In this document: piece after piece, positions 1 through 7,740 of the stretch
Layout: every line of letters starts with the position of its first letter
Numbering within the stretch: the first letter of the stretch is position 1
From: Lachnospiraceae bacterium UBA7202
GTDB lineage: Bacteria; Bacillota; Clostridia; Lachnospirales; Lachnospiraceae
Length of the DNA stretch: 14,364 nucleotides
Direction: 5' to 3'
NCBI GenBank assembly: GCA_002490705.1
Contig: DKUO01000015.1
Span: forward strand, 1 to 14,364
Notes under the pieces: generated by a model
The model's database searches: none
Seen by the model: only the letters and a program-made list of their open reading frames with translations
What the model was told of the DNA's origin: nothing
Made by a program: the position numbers and the translations under genes

Positions 1-62
1 AAATACGGGCTATACCGACATATAAGAACTTCTAAAGAGATAATCTAAATTCACCAATAATT

Positions 63-950
63 TTGTTTCTAAAAAAACAGATGTTAAATCAACAGGGAGG
101 AAAAATTGTACTTCAAGTGTTCGATTGGAATGGCGGTCTGTTTCATGATATGATTCAAAATTTTAAAACGGTATTTAAATGGAATTGGCAATCCGGTTTC
201 AGTGATGTAGCCACGAATATTTGTATTAGCGTTATTTGTATTGCCACGTTGTTTGTTCTGATTGCGGGAAAAAATATCATCATAAAGATATTTGCTGTTG
301 TCAATATTTTTACATGGTTGATCTATTATTTTTCGGTAAGAATCAATCTGTACGCGTATGGAAGCTTTGGGAATCGCTATCACCTGTTTTTTATTCCTAT
401 GTGGATCATTTTATATTTTGCGGTCGGAATTAACCTATATCAAATGATGGCGGATCGGCTTTATAAAAAAAAGAGTGCCTTTCAAATTTGTTGCGCTATG
501 ATAGGATTTTGTCTTATTTTTGGTTTCTCGTTTTTTTCGTGGAACAAATCAATAAAATATAACTGGGACAAACAAAATATTCGCGGAGCAGTGGAAGCGT
601 GGTATGCGCAAAATGCGGAAATGTCAAATACGATTGTGTATTATGCTGCTGACAGTGGCTTTAGCTATTATGTAAAAACCAATGATAGATACACAGAACA
701 AACAGAGAATAATGTGATTTATACGCCTTGGCATAGATATAAGAACCAAAGGCAGGAAGCGTATATTGACTATGTGAAATCCGTATATCAAGACAGCTTA
801 CCTGATGAAATTTATATCATTGGTTCGCAGATTAGTGATGATTTTGATGTGCTTGTGAGTGCAATTATTTCGGAAGGCTACAGTAGAGAGGATTTATTTT
901 CTTCCAATGATGCGTATCTTGTTAGGCTGACAAAAACAGTAGAAGAATAA
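63..950 (+). CDS. C-terminal part of a GT39-like membrane glycosyltransferase (5' end missing or frameshifted)
   Basis: Four hydrophobic segments (about residues 49-68, 72-90, 107-127 and 141-160) are followed by a soluble C-terminal domain of about 135 residues. This is the layout of the last membrane helices and tail domain of bacterial polytopic glycosyltransferases of the GT39/ArnT kind, which use polyprenyl-phosphate sugars at the membrane. The N-terminal half that would carry the catalytic acidic residues is absent. The listed start is a TTG (an ATG follows at 81) and neither has a ribosome binding site. The same frame stays open back to base 36, while bases 1-45 in another frame read KYGLYRHIRTSKEII. 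The two stretches could be one protein broken by a small frameshift, or the gene may continue upstream differently. The GT assignment rests on topology only. Confidence 0.5.
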   Translation: MFLKKQMLNQQGGKIVLQVFDWNGGLFHDMIQNFKTVFKWNWQSGFSDVATNICISVICIATLFVLIAGKNIIIKIFAVVNIFTWLIYYFSVRINLYAYGSFGNRYHLFFIPMWIILYFAVGINLYQMMADRLYKKKSAFQICCAMIGFCLIFGFSFFSWNKSIKYNWDKQNIRGAVEAWYAQNAEMSNTIVYYAADSGFSYYVKTNDRYTEQTENNVIYTPWHRYKNQRQEAYIDYVKSVYQDSLPDEIYIIGSQISDDFDVLVSAIISEGYSREDLFSSNDAYLVRLTKTVEE

Positions 951-985
951 AATACAACAATCTGCAACGGTTGTTACTTAAACTG

Positions 986-1022
986 GCCCGTTCATGTCAA
1001 AAAAGGAATGCGGGCTTTTTTT
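986..1022 (+). terminator. Intrinsic terminator after the glycosyltransferase-like gene
   Basis: GCCCGTTC pairs with GAATGCGGGC through a small bulge, and a run of seven T follows. It lies 36 bases after the upstream stop codon and isolates that gene from the two-component operon. Confidence 0.8.
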
Positions 1023-1039
1023 ATGCCGATATATTATAT

Positions 1040-1132
1040 CAGCAGGAAAACAAGCGTGAACAGAGCGAACAGTTGATTTCATCTGAATATGATAGCGAAA
1101 AAATCAAGGAGCGCGGAGCGCAGCAGATGTGA
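1040..1132 (+). other. Possible coding remnant (short open tail without a start)
   Basis: One frame here is open for about 30 codons and ends in TGA at 1130. The peptide is strongly hydrophilic (it ends SEKIKERGAQQM) and contains a small internal duplication (GAACAG-AGC-GAACAG). No start codon with a ribosome binding site precedes it, and the upstream part of the frame runs through the terminator. It may be the decayed 3' end of a lost gene, or chance. The rest of 1023-1197 shows only the ribosome binding site of the next gene. Confidence 0.2.
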
Positions 1133-1197
1133 AGAGGATGGATTTTTGAGTGATGCAACAGGGAATCGGGCACGAGTAAATAGAAGGGAACTAGAAT

Positions 1198-1914
1198 ATG
1201 TTTTGGATAGCTGTGTGTGACGATGAGGTCACAGAGTGCGACAGAATTGCCAAAAGAATCAGGGGAATTTTATCTGAAATAGAAGTCTCGTGCACCATAC
1301 GGCAGTTTTACAGTGGGCGGGAGTTATTACAGTCGTCGGAGACTTTTGATATTATTTTTCTGGATATTATCATGGGAGGATTAGACGGTATGAAAACGGC
1401 GCAGATGGTCAGAGAAAAAGCTTACGACAAGCTGCTCGTTTTTATGTCTGCCAGCCGGGATTACGTGTTTGACGCCTATGATGTAGAGGCATTTCAGTAT
1501 CTTTTAAAACCGATTGAAGAGCAGAAGCTGAAAAAGGTGTTACAGAAAGCTGTCCGTAAAACGGAAAAACGGTCGCAGGCATTTATCATAGTAAACCGGG
1601 AAAGGCAAAAGAAAAAACTGTTTTTGGATGATGTTTATTATTTTGAGATCAGGGGACGTATGATTGATGTACACGGAGTGGGCGGTGTTTTCAGCTATTA
1701 CGGACAGATTGGTGTTTTGGAACAGGAGCTGAAGGAACAGGAGTTTTTCCGATGCCACAAAAGTTATCTGATCAATTTAAAATATGTGGACGTGTACAAC
1801 AGGCAGGAGCTTGTGCTCGATAACGGAGAGCGGATCGCGATTGCCAAAAGGCGGTATGAAGCATTTTGCGGGGCATTTCTCAGGTATATGCGAAGGAAGG
1901 GAGGAATGGTGTGA
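1198..1914 (+). CDS. LytTR-family response regulator (AgrA/VirR type)
   Basis: The N-terminal receiver domain (about 1-120) has the acidic pocket CDDE at residues 7-10, the phospho-acceptor Asp56 in IIFLDIIM, and the conserved Lys104-Pro105 in YLLKP. The C-terminal half (about 130-235) is a LytTR DNA-binding domain, recognisable from FFRCHKSYLINLKYV and the IAIAKRRYEAF end. Total length of 238 residues is normal for the AgrA/ComE/VirR family, which bind direct repeats upstream of target promoters. AGAAGGGA lies nine bases before the ATG. The stop TGA shares its A with the start of the downstream kinase, so the two are translationally coupled and are presumably cognate partners. No agrB/agrD-like peptide genes are visible, so the stimulus is unknown. 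Confidence 0.92.
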   Translation: MFWIAVCDDEVTECDRIAKRIRGILSEIEVSCTIRQFYSGRELLQSSETFDIIFLDIIMGGLDGMKTAQMVREKAYDKLLVFMSASRDYVFDAYDVEAFQYLLKPIEEQKLKKVLQKAVRKTEKRSQAFIIVNRERQKKKLFLDDVYYFEIRGRMIDVHGVGGVFSYYGQIGVLEQELKEQEFFRCHKSYLINLKYVDVYNRQELVLDNGERIAIAKRRYEAFCGAFLRYMRRKGGMV

Positions 1915-3080
1915 TGCGGTTTAAGAGACAGGCGGAAAAAACGGTGCGGGTTGTGTCCATACTGGTGACCGTGCTTACGTTGATATGGCTGGCATATTTT
2001 TTTTCGGAATCCCTTATTTCCTGTCTGCTGCTGGTATGGAAACATACGGCAGAGCGCGTGGATATTCCTGTTTTAGGGTCTGCAGAAGATGGATTGCTTG
2101 TCTGGGGCAGCTTGGGCATAGCAATCATGACGGTATGCGGGATGAGAAAGCGGCTTAAGGCTGTCTTTCGGGGAAAATCAGGTAAATGGTATGCGGTGTT
2201 AATCCTTCCGCTGCTTGTGGTGGCAACCGTCACTTATGCGGCAAATTGGGGCGCCAGCTACGGTATTCTTTACAGAAGCGGCGGTAATCTTGGGCTGTAT
2301 TACGATCAGATTTTCAGCTATGTGGGTTGGGGTGTTTTATCGGGCCTGTCCCTGTTTGCGGTGGGGCTGTATGTGTTCGGTATGGACAGGATTTATATGG
2401 AGCAGAAAAAGGCGGAACAATGTCATGCGCAGATTGCGGTTTATCAAATGCTGGAGGAGCAGTACAGGCAGTCGGAGCGGCTTCGGCATGATCTGAAAAA
2501 TCATGTCGTTGCGCTGTCGGGATTGTGGGAGGATCAGGAATGGGAAAAGCTGGGAGTTTATCTGAAAAAGATGGAAAACAGCGCCGGGCTGGGAGCATAT
2601 GAGGAAGCGACAGGAAGCAGGGTTGTGGATGTGCTTCTGTACCAAAAGCGGAAAACAGCGGAAGCAAAAGGGATTGTCTGGGAGTGCGATGTGCGGATAC
2701 CGAAGCCGTGCGGTATCAGCGAATTTGATCTATGCGTATTGTTCGGGAATATACTGGACAATGCGGTGGAGGCATGCGAAAAGTCGGGAGGACGGGAGGC
2801 CGAGCAAAAAGGGAGGCCCTATATTCACGTCCGCGCGGGAACTGTCAAAAAATGTTTTTTGCTGGAGGCGGCTAACAGTACAGCTGTGGCAGACCGGTCA
2901 AAGGGCGGCCATGCGGAGACGGAGTATATACAGGAGCGCGGAATCGGCCTGCTGAACGTGGGTGACGTGGTGGAAAGATACGATGGCGCAATGCATACGG
3001 AAATACAGGAGGAAGTTTTCACTATTTCGGTTCTGATACCTTTGGAAGGAGCCGCACATGACATGAAACGGGTTGTTTAA
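1914..3080 (+). CDS. GHKL sensor histidine kinase (AgrC-like), partner of the LytTR regulator
   Basis: I chose the ATG at 1914 because it overlaps the regulator stop by one base and follows GGAGG; the frame is open further upstream but that would overlap the regulator deeply. The 388-residue product has four membrane segments (about 13-30, 61-77, 92-110, 134-156) and a linker helix to 188. The phosphoacceptor region is RLRHDLKNH with His192. The ATPase has an N box (GNILDNAVEAC, about 279-288) and a G box (ERGIGLLNV, 341-349). This is the HPK10/AgrC-type arrangement, in which the kinase autophosphorylates on His and passes phosphate to the LytTR regulator. Four membrane segments are fewer than in typical peptide-sensing AgrC (usually six or seven), so the ligand may differ. 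Confidence 0.9.
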   Translation: MRFKRQAEKTVRVVSILVTVLTLIWLAYFFSESLISCLLLVWKHTAERVDIPVLGSAEDGLLVWGSLGIAIMTVCGMRKRLKAVFRGKSGKWYAVLILPLLVVATVTYAANWGASYGILYRSGGNLGLYYDQIFSYVGWGVLSGLSLFAVGLYVFGMDRIYMEQKKAEQCHAQIAVYQMLEEQYRQSERLRHDLKNHVVALSGLWEDQEWEKLGVYLKKMENSAGLGAYEEATGSRVVDVLLYQKRKTAEAKGIVWECDVRIPKPCGISEFDLCVLFGNILDNAVEACEKSGGREAEQKGRPYIHVRAGTVKKCFLLEAANSTAVADRSKGGHAETEYIQERGIGLLNVGDVVERYDGAMHTEIQEEVFTISVLIPLEGAAHDMKRVV

Positions 3081-3149
3081 ATCAGGAAGCTAAGAACCGG
3101 AAAATCCTTGGCCGAAACAAAGAATAAATATTAAAAGGAGAAAAATCGT

Positions 3150-3692
3150 ATGCACACAAAGACGATGGAAGGATTAATCGGAGCAAGGACGAACATGGAG
3201 CTGCTTAACACGCCGTTTCGGGTTTTTAAGGAGGCGAGGCGCAAGGGCGACACTGCTAAGATGGAGCAGGCGATGGGGTACATGAACGAGTGCGAGGAGC
3301 ATGCTTACGAGTATAAGGAAGTGGCCGACGAGGGCATGAAGAAGGACGCGGAGGAGACTCGGAAGATTGCGGAAGAGCAGCAGGAGGAGATGATTAAAAA
3401 CCGCAGGGAAGAGCGCGAGGAACAGCAGAAGAAGCTGGAGGAGGAGAGGAAGAAGAATCAAGGCAGCAAAACCGAGGATACGGTGGAGATCAGCGAGGAG
3501 GGAAAGGTACTGCTGAAAGAGAGTACCGCTGCAAAGGACGGCGCTTTGGACAAAGCGGAAGCGGATGGCGCGGATTTGGATATCGGAACGGACTCGAAGC
3601 CGAAGGCGGATTTGGAGCCTGTGTTTTATTCAAGCGCGGGTGAGGTGAAGCCGCTGGAGGATACAGGTACAAAGGTATCGGCGTCGGTGTAG
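3150..3692 (+). CDS. Highly charged coiled-coil protein of unknown function
   Basis: AAAAGGAG lies just before the ATG. The 180-residue protein has no signal peptide or membrane segment. Residues 1-50 look like a small helical domain. Residues about 50-105 are almost entirely Glu, Lys, Arg and Gln, giving a long single helix or coiled coil. The tail is low-complexity, acidic and Lys-rich, and contains VEISEEGKVLL, a motif type I associate with short regulatory proteins of Clostridia such as FlgM-like ones; that link is weak. It follows the kinase by 69 bases and precedes a strong terminator, so it may be the last gene of the two-component operon, or a target of it. I do not recognise a family. 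Confidence 0.75.
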   Translation: MHTKTMEGLIGARTNMELLNTPFRVFKEARRKGDTAKMEQAMGYMNECEEHAYEYKEVADEGMKKDAEETRKIAEEQQEEMIKNRREEREEQQKKLEEERKKNQGSKTEDTVEISEEGKVLLKESTAAKDGALDKAEADGADLDIGTDSKPKADLEPVFYSSAGEVKPLEDTGTKVSASV

Positions 3693-3716
3693 GGAAAGGA
3701 CAGGCCAAGCCAAGGA

Positions 3717-3748
3717 GCAGAGATTCTTGAGAGTCTCTGCTTTTTTTT
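3717..3748 (+). terminator. Strong intrinsic terminator
   Basis: GCAGAGATTC and GAGTCTCTGC form a 10-bp stem (one G-T pair) closing a TTGA loop, followed by eight T. It ends the two-component/charged-protein unit. Confidence 0.92.
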
Positions 3749-3838
3749 GCATGAGTCCCAAATAACGGACTTTATAAGTGATATTCTCTTAGCAGAACAC
3801 AGGTTCGGAATTGATGAATCGGAAAGGAGCGGGAGAAT

Positions 3839-3940
3839 ATGAAGGGATATGCAGTGGAGAGCGGTTATATGGGATATGTAAACGGAGTATACATGTTATT
3901 TGCCAGCGAGACCGATTATGAGGATTATATGGCGGCGTAA
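3839..3940 (+). CDS. Small Tyr-rich acidic protein (33 residues)
   Basis: AAAGGAG lies nine bases before the ATG, and the frame codes 33 residues, beginning MKGYAVESGYMGYVNG. The composition is distinctive: seven Tyr, repeated GY motifs, and an acidic SETDYEDY end. From memory this resembles short conserved Lachnospiraceae ORFs of the form G-Y-x-x-x-G-Y-x-G-x-V-x-G-x-Y-x-L-F-x-S-E-x-x-Y; I could not check this. No function is known to me. The sequence before its ATG (GCGGGAGAATATG) is nearly repeated before the hydrolase gene at 4105. Confidence 0.6.
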   Translation: MKGYAVESGYMGYVNGVYMLFASETDYEDYMAA

Positions 3941-3969
3941 TGGGGAATAGATAAAAGGGAGTTGATAGA

Positions 3970-4065
3970 ATGGGGGGAATACAGTACAATAGGAAAGGAA
4001 TGGCCGGAGCCTGCGGCCTGATGCAGAAACATATTTGCCGGGATTCGAACATAGGTATAAAATAG
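3970..4065 (+). CDS. Possible small ORF (31 residues)
   Basis: AAAGGGAG sits eight to nine bases before an ATG that opens 31 codons ending in TAG. The peptide is basic with two Cys (MAGACGL and HICRD) and matches nothing I know. The good ribosome binding site and its position just after the 33-residue ORF argue for translation; the short length and overlap with a promoter-like sequence argue caution. Confidence 0.3.
   Translation: MGGIQYNRKGMAGACGLMQKHICRDSNIGIK
4035..4063 (+). promoter_or_regulatory. Candidate sigma-A promoter for the hydrolase/Mur ligase/Ddl operon
   Basis: TTGCCG and TAAAAT are separated by 17 bases, with an expected transcription start about 35 bases before the hydrolase ATG. 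The match is moderate. Confidence 0.35.
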
Positions 4066-4104
4066 TGCATAAGTTTAGAATAACACGAATGCGCGGGAGA
4101 ATAT

Positions 4105-4869
4105 ATGATCAAAAAGATAGAGGATATTCCTGTGAATTATATAGACGTGGGCGAGGGGGAAATTGTCCTCCTTCTGCACGGCTGGGGCGCTAATATTACG
4201 TTGTATCAGGGAATTATTGATACCTTGAAGCAGGGGAGAAGGGTGATTGCGCCCGATATGCCGGGGTTTGGGAAAACACCGGAACCGCCTGTGCCATGGT
4301 GCGTGGACGATTATGTGGATTTTGTCCTGAAATTTATTGCCTCTTTTCAGATTCAGAGGCTGAGCGTGGTGGTGCATTCTTTTGGCGGCAGGGTTTTTTT
4401 CAAGATGAATGCCAAAGAGGAACTGCCCTTTACCGTAGAGCGCGCCGTGCTGATTGACAGTGCGGGAATTCTGCCGAAGAAAACCTGGAGACAGAAGGCG
4501 AGTCTCAGGTGCTATAAGCTGGGACGGGCGTTTATGAGCACAAAGGCGATGCATTTTCTCTACCCGGATGCGGTGGAGAATATGCGGCGCAAAAGAGGCT
4601 CTTCCGATTATAACAATGCAACGCCGCTGATGCGGGCCACGCTTGTGAAAGTGGTCAATGAGGATCTGGAACCGCTGATCCATTTGGTTAAGTGCCCGAC
4701 TCTTTTAATATGGGGAGATTTGGATACAGCCACGCCCATAGAGGATGCGAGACGGATGGAAGAATTGATTGCGGATGCGGGGCTGGTGGTATGCGAGGGG
4801 GCGGGACACTTTTCCTATGCGGAACAGCCCGTTAAAGCAAACGGCGCGCTGAAAGCCTTTTTCAGCTGA
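4105..4869 (+). CDS. Alpha/beta-fold hydrolase
   Basis: Length of 254 residues is typical for single-domain alpha/beta hydrolases. The oxyanion-hole motif HGWGAN is at 25-30, the nucleophile elbow is V-H-S-F-G-G with Ser92, the acid lies in WGDLDTATP (Asp207 most likely, Asp205 alternative), and the catalytic His is in EGAGHFSYAEQP (His235). A cap region lies around residues 125-190. There is no signal peptide, so it should act in the cytoplasm. The elbow has V-H-S-F-G-G rather than the usual G-H-S-x-G-G. Its stop is 30 bases before the Mur ligase ATG with no terminator between, which suggests an operon and a substrate linked to cell-wall precursors, but the reaction cannot be read from the sequence. 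Confidence 0.88.
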   Translation: MIKKIEDIPVNYIDVGEGEIVLLLHGWGANITLYQGIIDTLKQGRRVIAPDMPGFGKTPEPPVPWCVDDYVDFVLKFIASFQIQRLSVVVHSFGGRVFFKMNAKEELPFTVERAVLIDSAGILPKKTWRQKASLRCYKLGRAFMSTKAMHFLYPDAVENMRRKRGSSDYNNATPLMRATLVKVVNEDLEPLIHLVKCPTLLIWGDLDTATPIEDARRMEELIADAGLVVCEGAGHFSYAEQPVKANGALKAFFS

Positions 4870-4899
4870 TCGGACACTTTAGAGTTTGAGGAGACGGGA

Positions 4900-6456
4900 A
4901 TGGATATCGTAATCTTTGGTATATGGCTTGTCACCTATTTGGTGGGTGCGGTCTGGTATATCTTATATCTGATGCATATGTTTCAGCAGAATTCCTATAA
5001 ACCGCGGGAATACGGAGATTGGATGGGGATACATGCCAACGTGGGAAGACTGCTGGGCAAGTGCCTGTATGCGCTGATCTCCCTTCCTCTTGTACTGATA
5101 GGGAGCAGGGGCTGTCTGATAGCGGCGTGTCTGATGAATGGGATGACTATATTGGTCAATAAGCCCCATAAGGCAAAGAAGCCGTTGGTATATACGCAGC
5201 GTGTAAAAAGAATGCTTGTCACCACGGGGATTTTGTATCTGCTTGTCTTGTCAGCGGTTTTACCGATGTTTCGGAATGCAGAGTTTGTCTTGCTCCTATT
5301 GTTTCTGTTACAGCCCTTTTTGATTTTGCTGGTGAATGGATTGAATCACCCGATAGAGAAAGGGATCGACCAGCATTATATCAATGACGCCGCGCGGATT
5401 TTGCGCGGAATGCCGAACTTAAAAATCATCGGCGTAACGGGAAGCTACGGTAAGACCAGCGTAAAATATTACCTGAGCACACTGCTTTCCGTTCAGTATA
5501 ATGTATTGCATACACCGGGCAACTATAACACAACGCTGGGTGTGGTGAGGACGATCCGGGAGAGAATGAAACCCTTTCATGAGATATTTATCTGCGAGAT
5601 GGGCGCAAGGGAAGTGGGAGATATCAAGGAAATCTGCGATTTGGTGCACCCGGATTACGGTATCATTACCTCTATCGGCCCGCAGCATTTGCAGAGTTTT
5701 CATACCATAGAAAATATTGTTGCGACCAAGTTTGAGCTGGCGGATGCGGTGCCCGATACAGGGAAAGTGTTTTTAAATTATGACAATAGCTATATCAGAG
5801 AAAAAAAGATAAATAAGAAGATTGTCAGCTATGGAATTGCAGAGGAGGGGGCGGATTTTCGCGCCTATGATATTGCGGTTTCCCAGAGAGGGTCCTTCTT
5901 CAAAATGAAGGATGAGACGGGAAAAGAGTACGAGTTTCACACGAAGCTGGTGGGCAGTCATAATGTGCAGAATATTGCGGGTGCCATTGCGGTGGCGCAC
6001 ACATTGGGCATTCCCATGGAAAAGCTGCTTTACCCGGTAAAACAGCTGGAGAGCGTGCCCCACAGGCTGCAGCTTGTAAAACAGGGCGACCGAATTCTGA
6101 TAGACGACGCTTATAACTCTAACAGAAACGGTTTTGAGGCGGCTCTTGACACGTTGGCGATGTTCAAGGAACTTCGCATTCTCATGACGCCGGGGATGGT
6201 AGAATTGGGTGAAAAGCAGTATGATGAGAATAAGGCGGTGGGAGTCTATGCCGCTGACAAGTGCGATTATGCGGTGCTTGTGGGTAAGGAGCAGACGAAG
6301 CCGATTCAGGATGGTCTTTTGGAAGCCGGATTTCCGGAGAACAGGATGATTTTGGTGGACACCCTACAGGAGGCTTTTCAGATGGTGAATGCGATTCCCA
6401 ACGAGAAGCAGAAGGTTGTTTTGATCGAGAATGATCTGCCGGATAATTATGCGTAA
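4900..6456 (+). CDS. Membrane-anchored MurF-type Mur ligase
   Basis: Residues about 175-518 form a Mur ligase: the ATP P-loop GVTGSYGKTS (178-187), HTPGNYNTTLG (substrate side), EMGAR (233-237), the HLQSFHT region (263 on) followed by Lys277, a probable carbamylated lysine, and the MurF signature DDAYNSN (402-408). MurF joins D-Ala-D-Ala to UDP-MurNAc-tripeptide. Unusually, residues 1-148 are an added N-terminal domain with several hydrophobic segments (about 2-25, 54-86, 105-122, 129-146), so the catalytic part should be tethered to the cytoplasmic face of the membrane; ordinary MurF of about 450 residues lacks this. GAGGAG precedes the ATG. A Ddl-type gene follows 66 bases later. It is either the main MurF or a specialised paralogue acting on lipid-linked or alternative precursors. 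Confidence 0.85.
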   Translation: MDIVIFGIWLVTYLVGAVWYILYLMHMFQQNSYKPREYGDWMGIHANVGRLLGKCLYALISLPLVLIGSRGCLIAACLMNGMTILVNKPHKAKKPLVYTQRVKRMLVTTGILYLLVLSAVLPMFRNAEFVLLLLFLLQPFLILLVNGLNHPIEKGIDQHYINDAARILRGMPNLKIIGVTGSYGKTSVKYYLSTLLSVQYNVLHTPGNYNTTLGVVRTIRERMKPFHEIFICEMGAREVGDIKEICDLVHPDYGIITSIGPQHLQSFHTIENIVATKFELADAVPDTGKVFLNYDNSYIREKKINKKIVSYGIAEEGADFRAYDIAVSQRGSFFKMKDETGKEYEFHTKLVGSHNVQNIAGAIAVAHTLGIPMEKLLYPVKQLESVPHRLQLVKQGDRILIDDAYNSNRNGFEAALDTLAMFKELRILMTPGMVELGEKQYDENKAVGVYAADKCDYAVLVGKEQTKPIQDGLLEAGFPENRMILVDTLQEAFQMVNAIPNEKQKVVLIENDLPDNYA

Positions 6457-6522
6457 GCATTGAAGATGCGTTTTTGCGAAATGCAAGGTTTTGCTGAAAT
6501 AGAAGGAGGAAAAGAAGCAGAT

Positions 6523-7704
6523 ATGAAAATTCGTGTAGGTGTCTTTTTTGGCGGCAAGAGCGTGGAACATGAGGTTTCCGTTATCTCCGGGCTGCAGGCA
6601 TACAATGCTTTTGATAAGGAAAAGTATGAACCGATTCCCATTTATATCACAAAGGAGAACGAACTCTATACAGGCGAACCGATTGCCGATATTGCCAACT
6701 ACAGAAATATTCCGGAACTCTTAAAAAAGAGTACGCGCGTTTTTCTGATGAGCGAACAGAACGGGGTAAAACTGATCCAATACCCCGAAAAGAAATTCGG
6801 AAGCTCCGAGGTGGCGCAGATTGACGTGGCCTTTCCGGTGGTGCACGGCGCGAACGTGGAGGATGGTTCTTTGCAGGGCTTTTTGCGGCATTACAATATT
6901 CCCTTTGCCGGATGTGATGTGATGGCTTCGGCGGTGACCATGGATAAGTATGTGATGAAAACCGTACTGAAGGATAACGGGATTCCGGTGCTTGACTGCG
7001 TGACTCTGCACGGAAAAGAGTACGAGAGCGGCGAGGAAGCGGCCTATGCCAAGGTGGAGGAGAAAATTCCTTACCCGGTTATTGTAAAGCCTGTCAATCT
7101 TGGTTCCAGCGTGGGTATTAAGGTGGCGAAAGACCGGGAGGAGTTGAGAGAGGCGTTGGAATATGCCTTTACCTTCGGACCGAAAGTATTGGTGGAGCGG
7201 GCGATTATGAATCTGCGGGAAATTAACTGTGCGGTTTTGGGAGATTACGAGGAAGCACAGGCTTCCGAGTGTGAAGAACCGATTTCCAGCGATGAGATTT
7301 TGAGCTATGAGGATAAATATGTGGCGGGCGGCAAAGGCGGCTCCGAGGGGATGAGAACCGCAAAGAGAGAACTTCCGGCGAACCTGACTCCTGAGAAGAG
7401 GGAGGAGATTCGGGATCTGGCTGTGAAAACCTTTCAGACGCTTGGCTGTAGCGGCGTATCCAGAATTGACTTTATGATTGATAAGGATTCCGATCAGGTA
7501 TATGTCAATGAGATTAACCCGATACCCGGATCTCTTGCCTTTTATCTCTGGGAAGCGCTGGGGAAACCTTATGCAAAGCTTCTGGACGATATGGTGAATT
7601 TAGCCCTTAAGAGGGAGCGGGAGGAGCAGAGTATGCTTACCTCCTTTGACAGCAATATTTTGCAGAATGCAAATTTATCAGGGGCGAAGGGTGTGAAAAA
7701 ATAG
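6523..7704 (+). CDS. ddl: D-alanine-D-alanine ligase-type ATP-grasp enzyme
   Basis: I chose the ATG at 6523 because AAGGAGG precedes it (13 bases, slightly long) and the protein then begins MKIRVGVFFGGKSVEHEVS, the Ddl N-terminal motif with Glu15. ATP-grasp elements follow: VIVKPVNLGSSVGI (187-199), the omega-loop tyrosines in SYEDKY (261-266), RIDFMI (314-319) and the metal/phosphate motif VNEINPIPGS (328-337). At 393 residues it is longer than E. coli DdlB (about 306), with extra sequence around 235-285 and a hydrophilic C-terminal tail. The final motif continues SLAFYLWE rather than the usual T/S-x-x-S-x-x-P of standard Ddl, so the second substrate may not be D-Ala. Adjacency to a MurF-type ligase fits stepwise dipeptide synthesis and use. 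Confidence 0.88.
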   Translation: MKIRVGVFFGGKSVEHEVSVISGLQAYNAFDKEKYEPIPIYITKENELYTGEPIADIANYRNIPELLKKSTRVFLMSEQNGVKLIQYPEKKFGSSEVAQIDVAFPVVHGANVEDGSLQGFLRHYNIPFAGCDVMASAVTMDKYVMKTVLKDNGIPVLDCVTLHGKEYESGEEAAYAKVEEKIPYPVIVKPVNLGSSVGIKVAKDREELREALEYAFTFGPKVLVERAIMNLREINCAVLGDYEEAQASECEEPISSDEILSYEDKYVAGGKGGSEGMRTAKRELPANLTPEKREEIRDLAVKTFQTLGCSGVSRIDFMIDKDSDQVYVNEINPIPGSLAFYLWEALGKPYAKLLDDMVNLALKREREEQSMLTSFDSNILQNANLSGAKGVKK

Positions 7705-7715
7705 GGTAGGTACTG

Positions 7716-7727
7716 TTTCCGCGGAAA
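7716..7727 (+). repeat. Perfect 12-bp palindrome between ddl and the ATP-binding regulator
   Basis: TTTCCGCGGAAA lies 13 bases before the next ATG. It is too short and lacks a T run to be a terminator. It could be a protein binding site, possibly for the downstream regulator, but nothing else supports this. Confidence 0.3.
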
Positions 7728-7740
7728 AGAAAGAGGGCAT

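Noticed and set aside
1866..1913. Upstream TTG start for the sensor kinase
   Set aside because: It would overlap the response regulator by 49 bases; the ATG at 1914 has GGAGG at good distance and a one-base stop/start overlap.
6460..6522. TTG start at 6460 adding 21 residues to the Ddl-type protein
   Set aside because: The ATG at 6523 has AAGGAGG before it and gives the canonical Ddl N-terminus; the extra residues include the translated ribosome binding site.
4105..7704. Vancomycin-resistance (vanG-type) operon
   Set aside because: There is no adjacent vanS/vanR pair with OmpR-type domains, no vanX/vanY/vanT-like gene, and the first gene is a plain alpha/beta hydrolase. The nearby two-component system is LytTR type and separated by a terminator.
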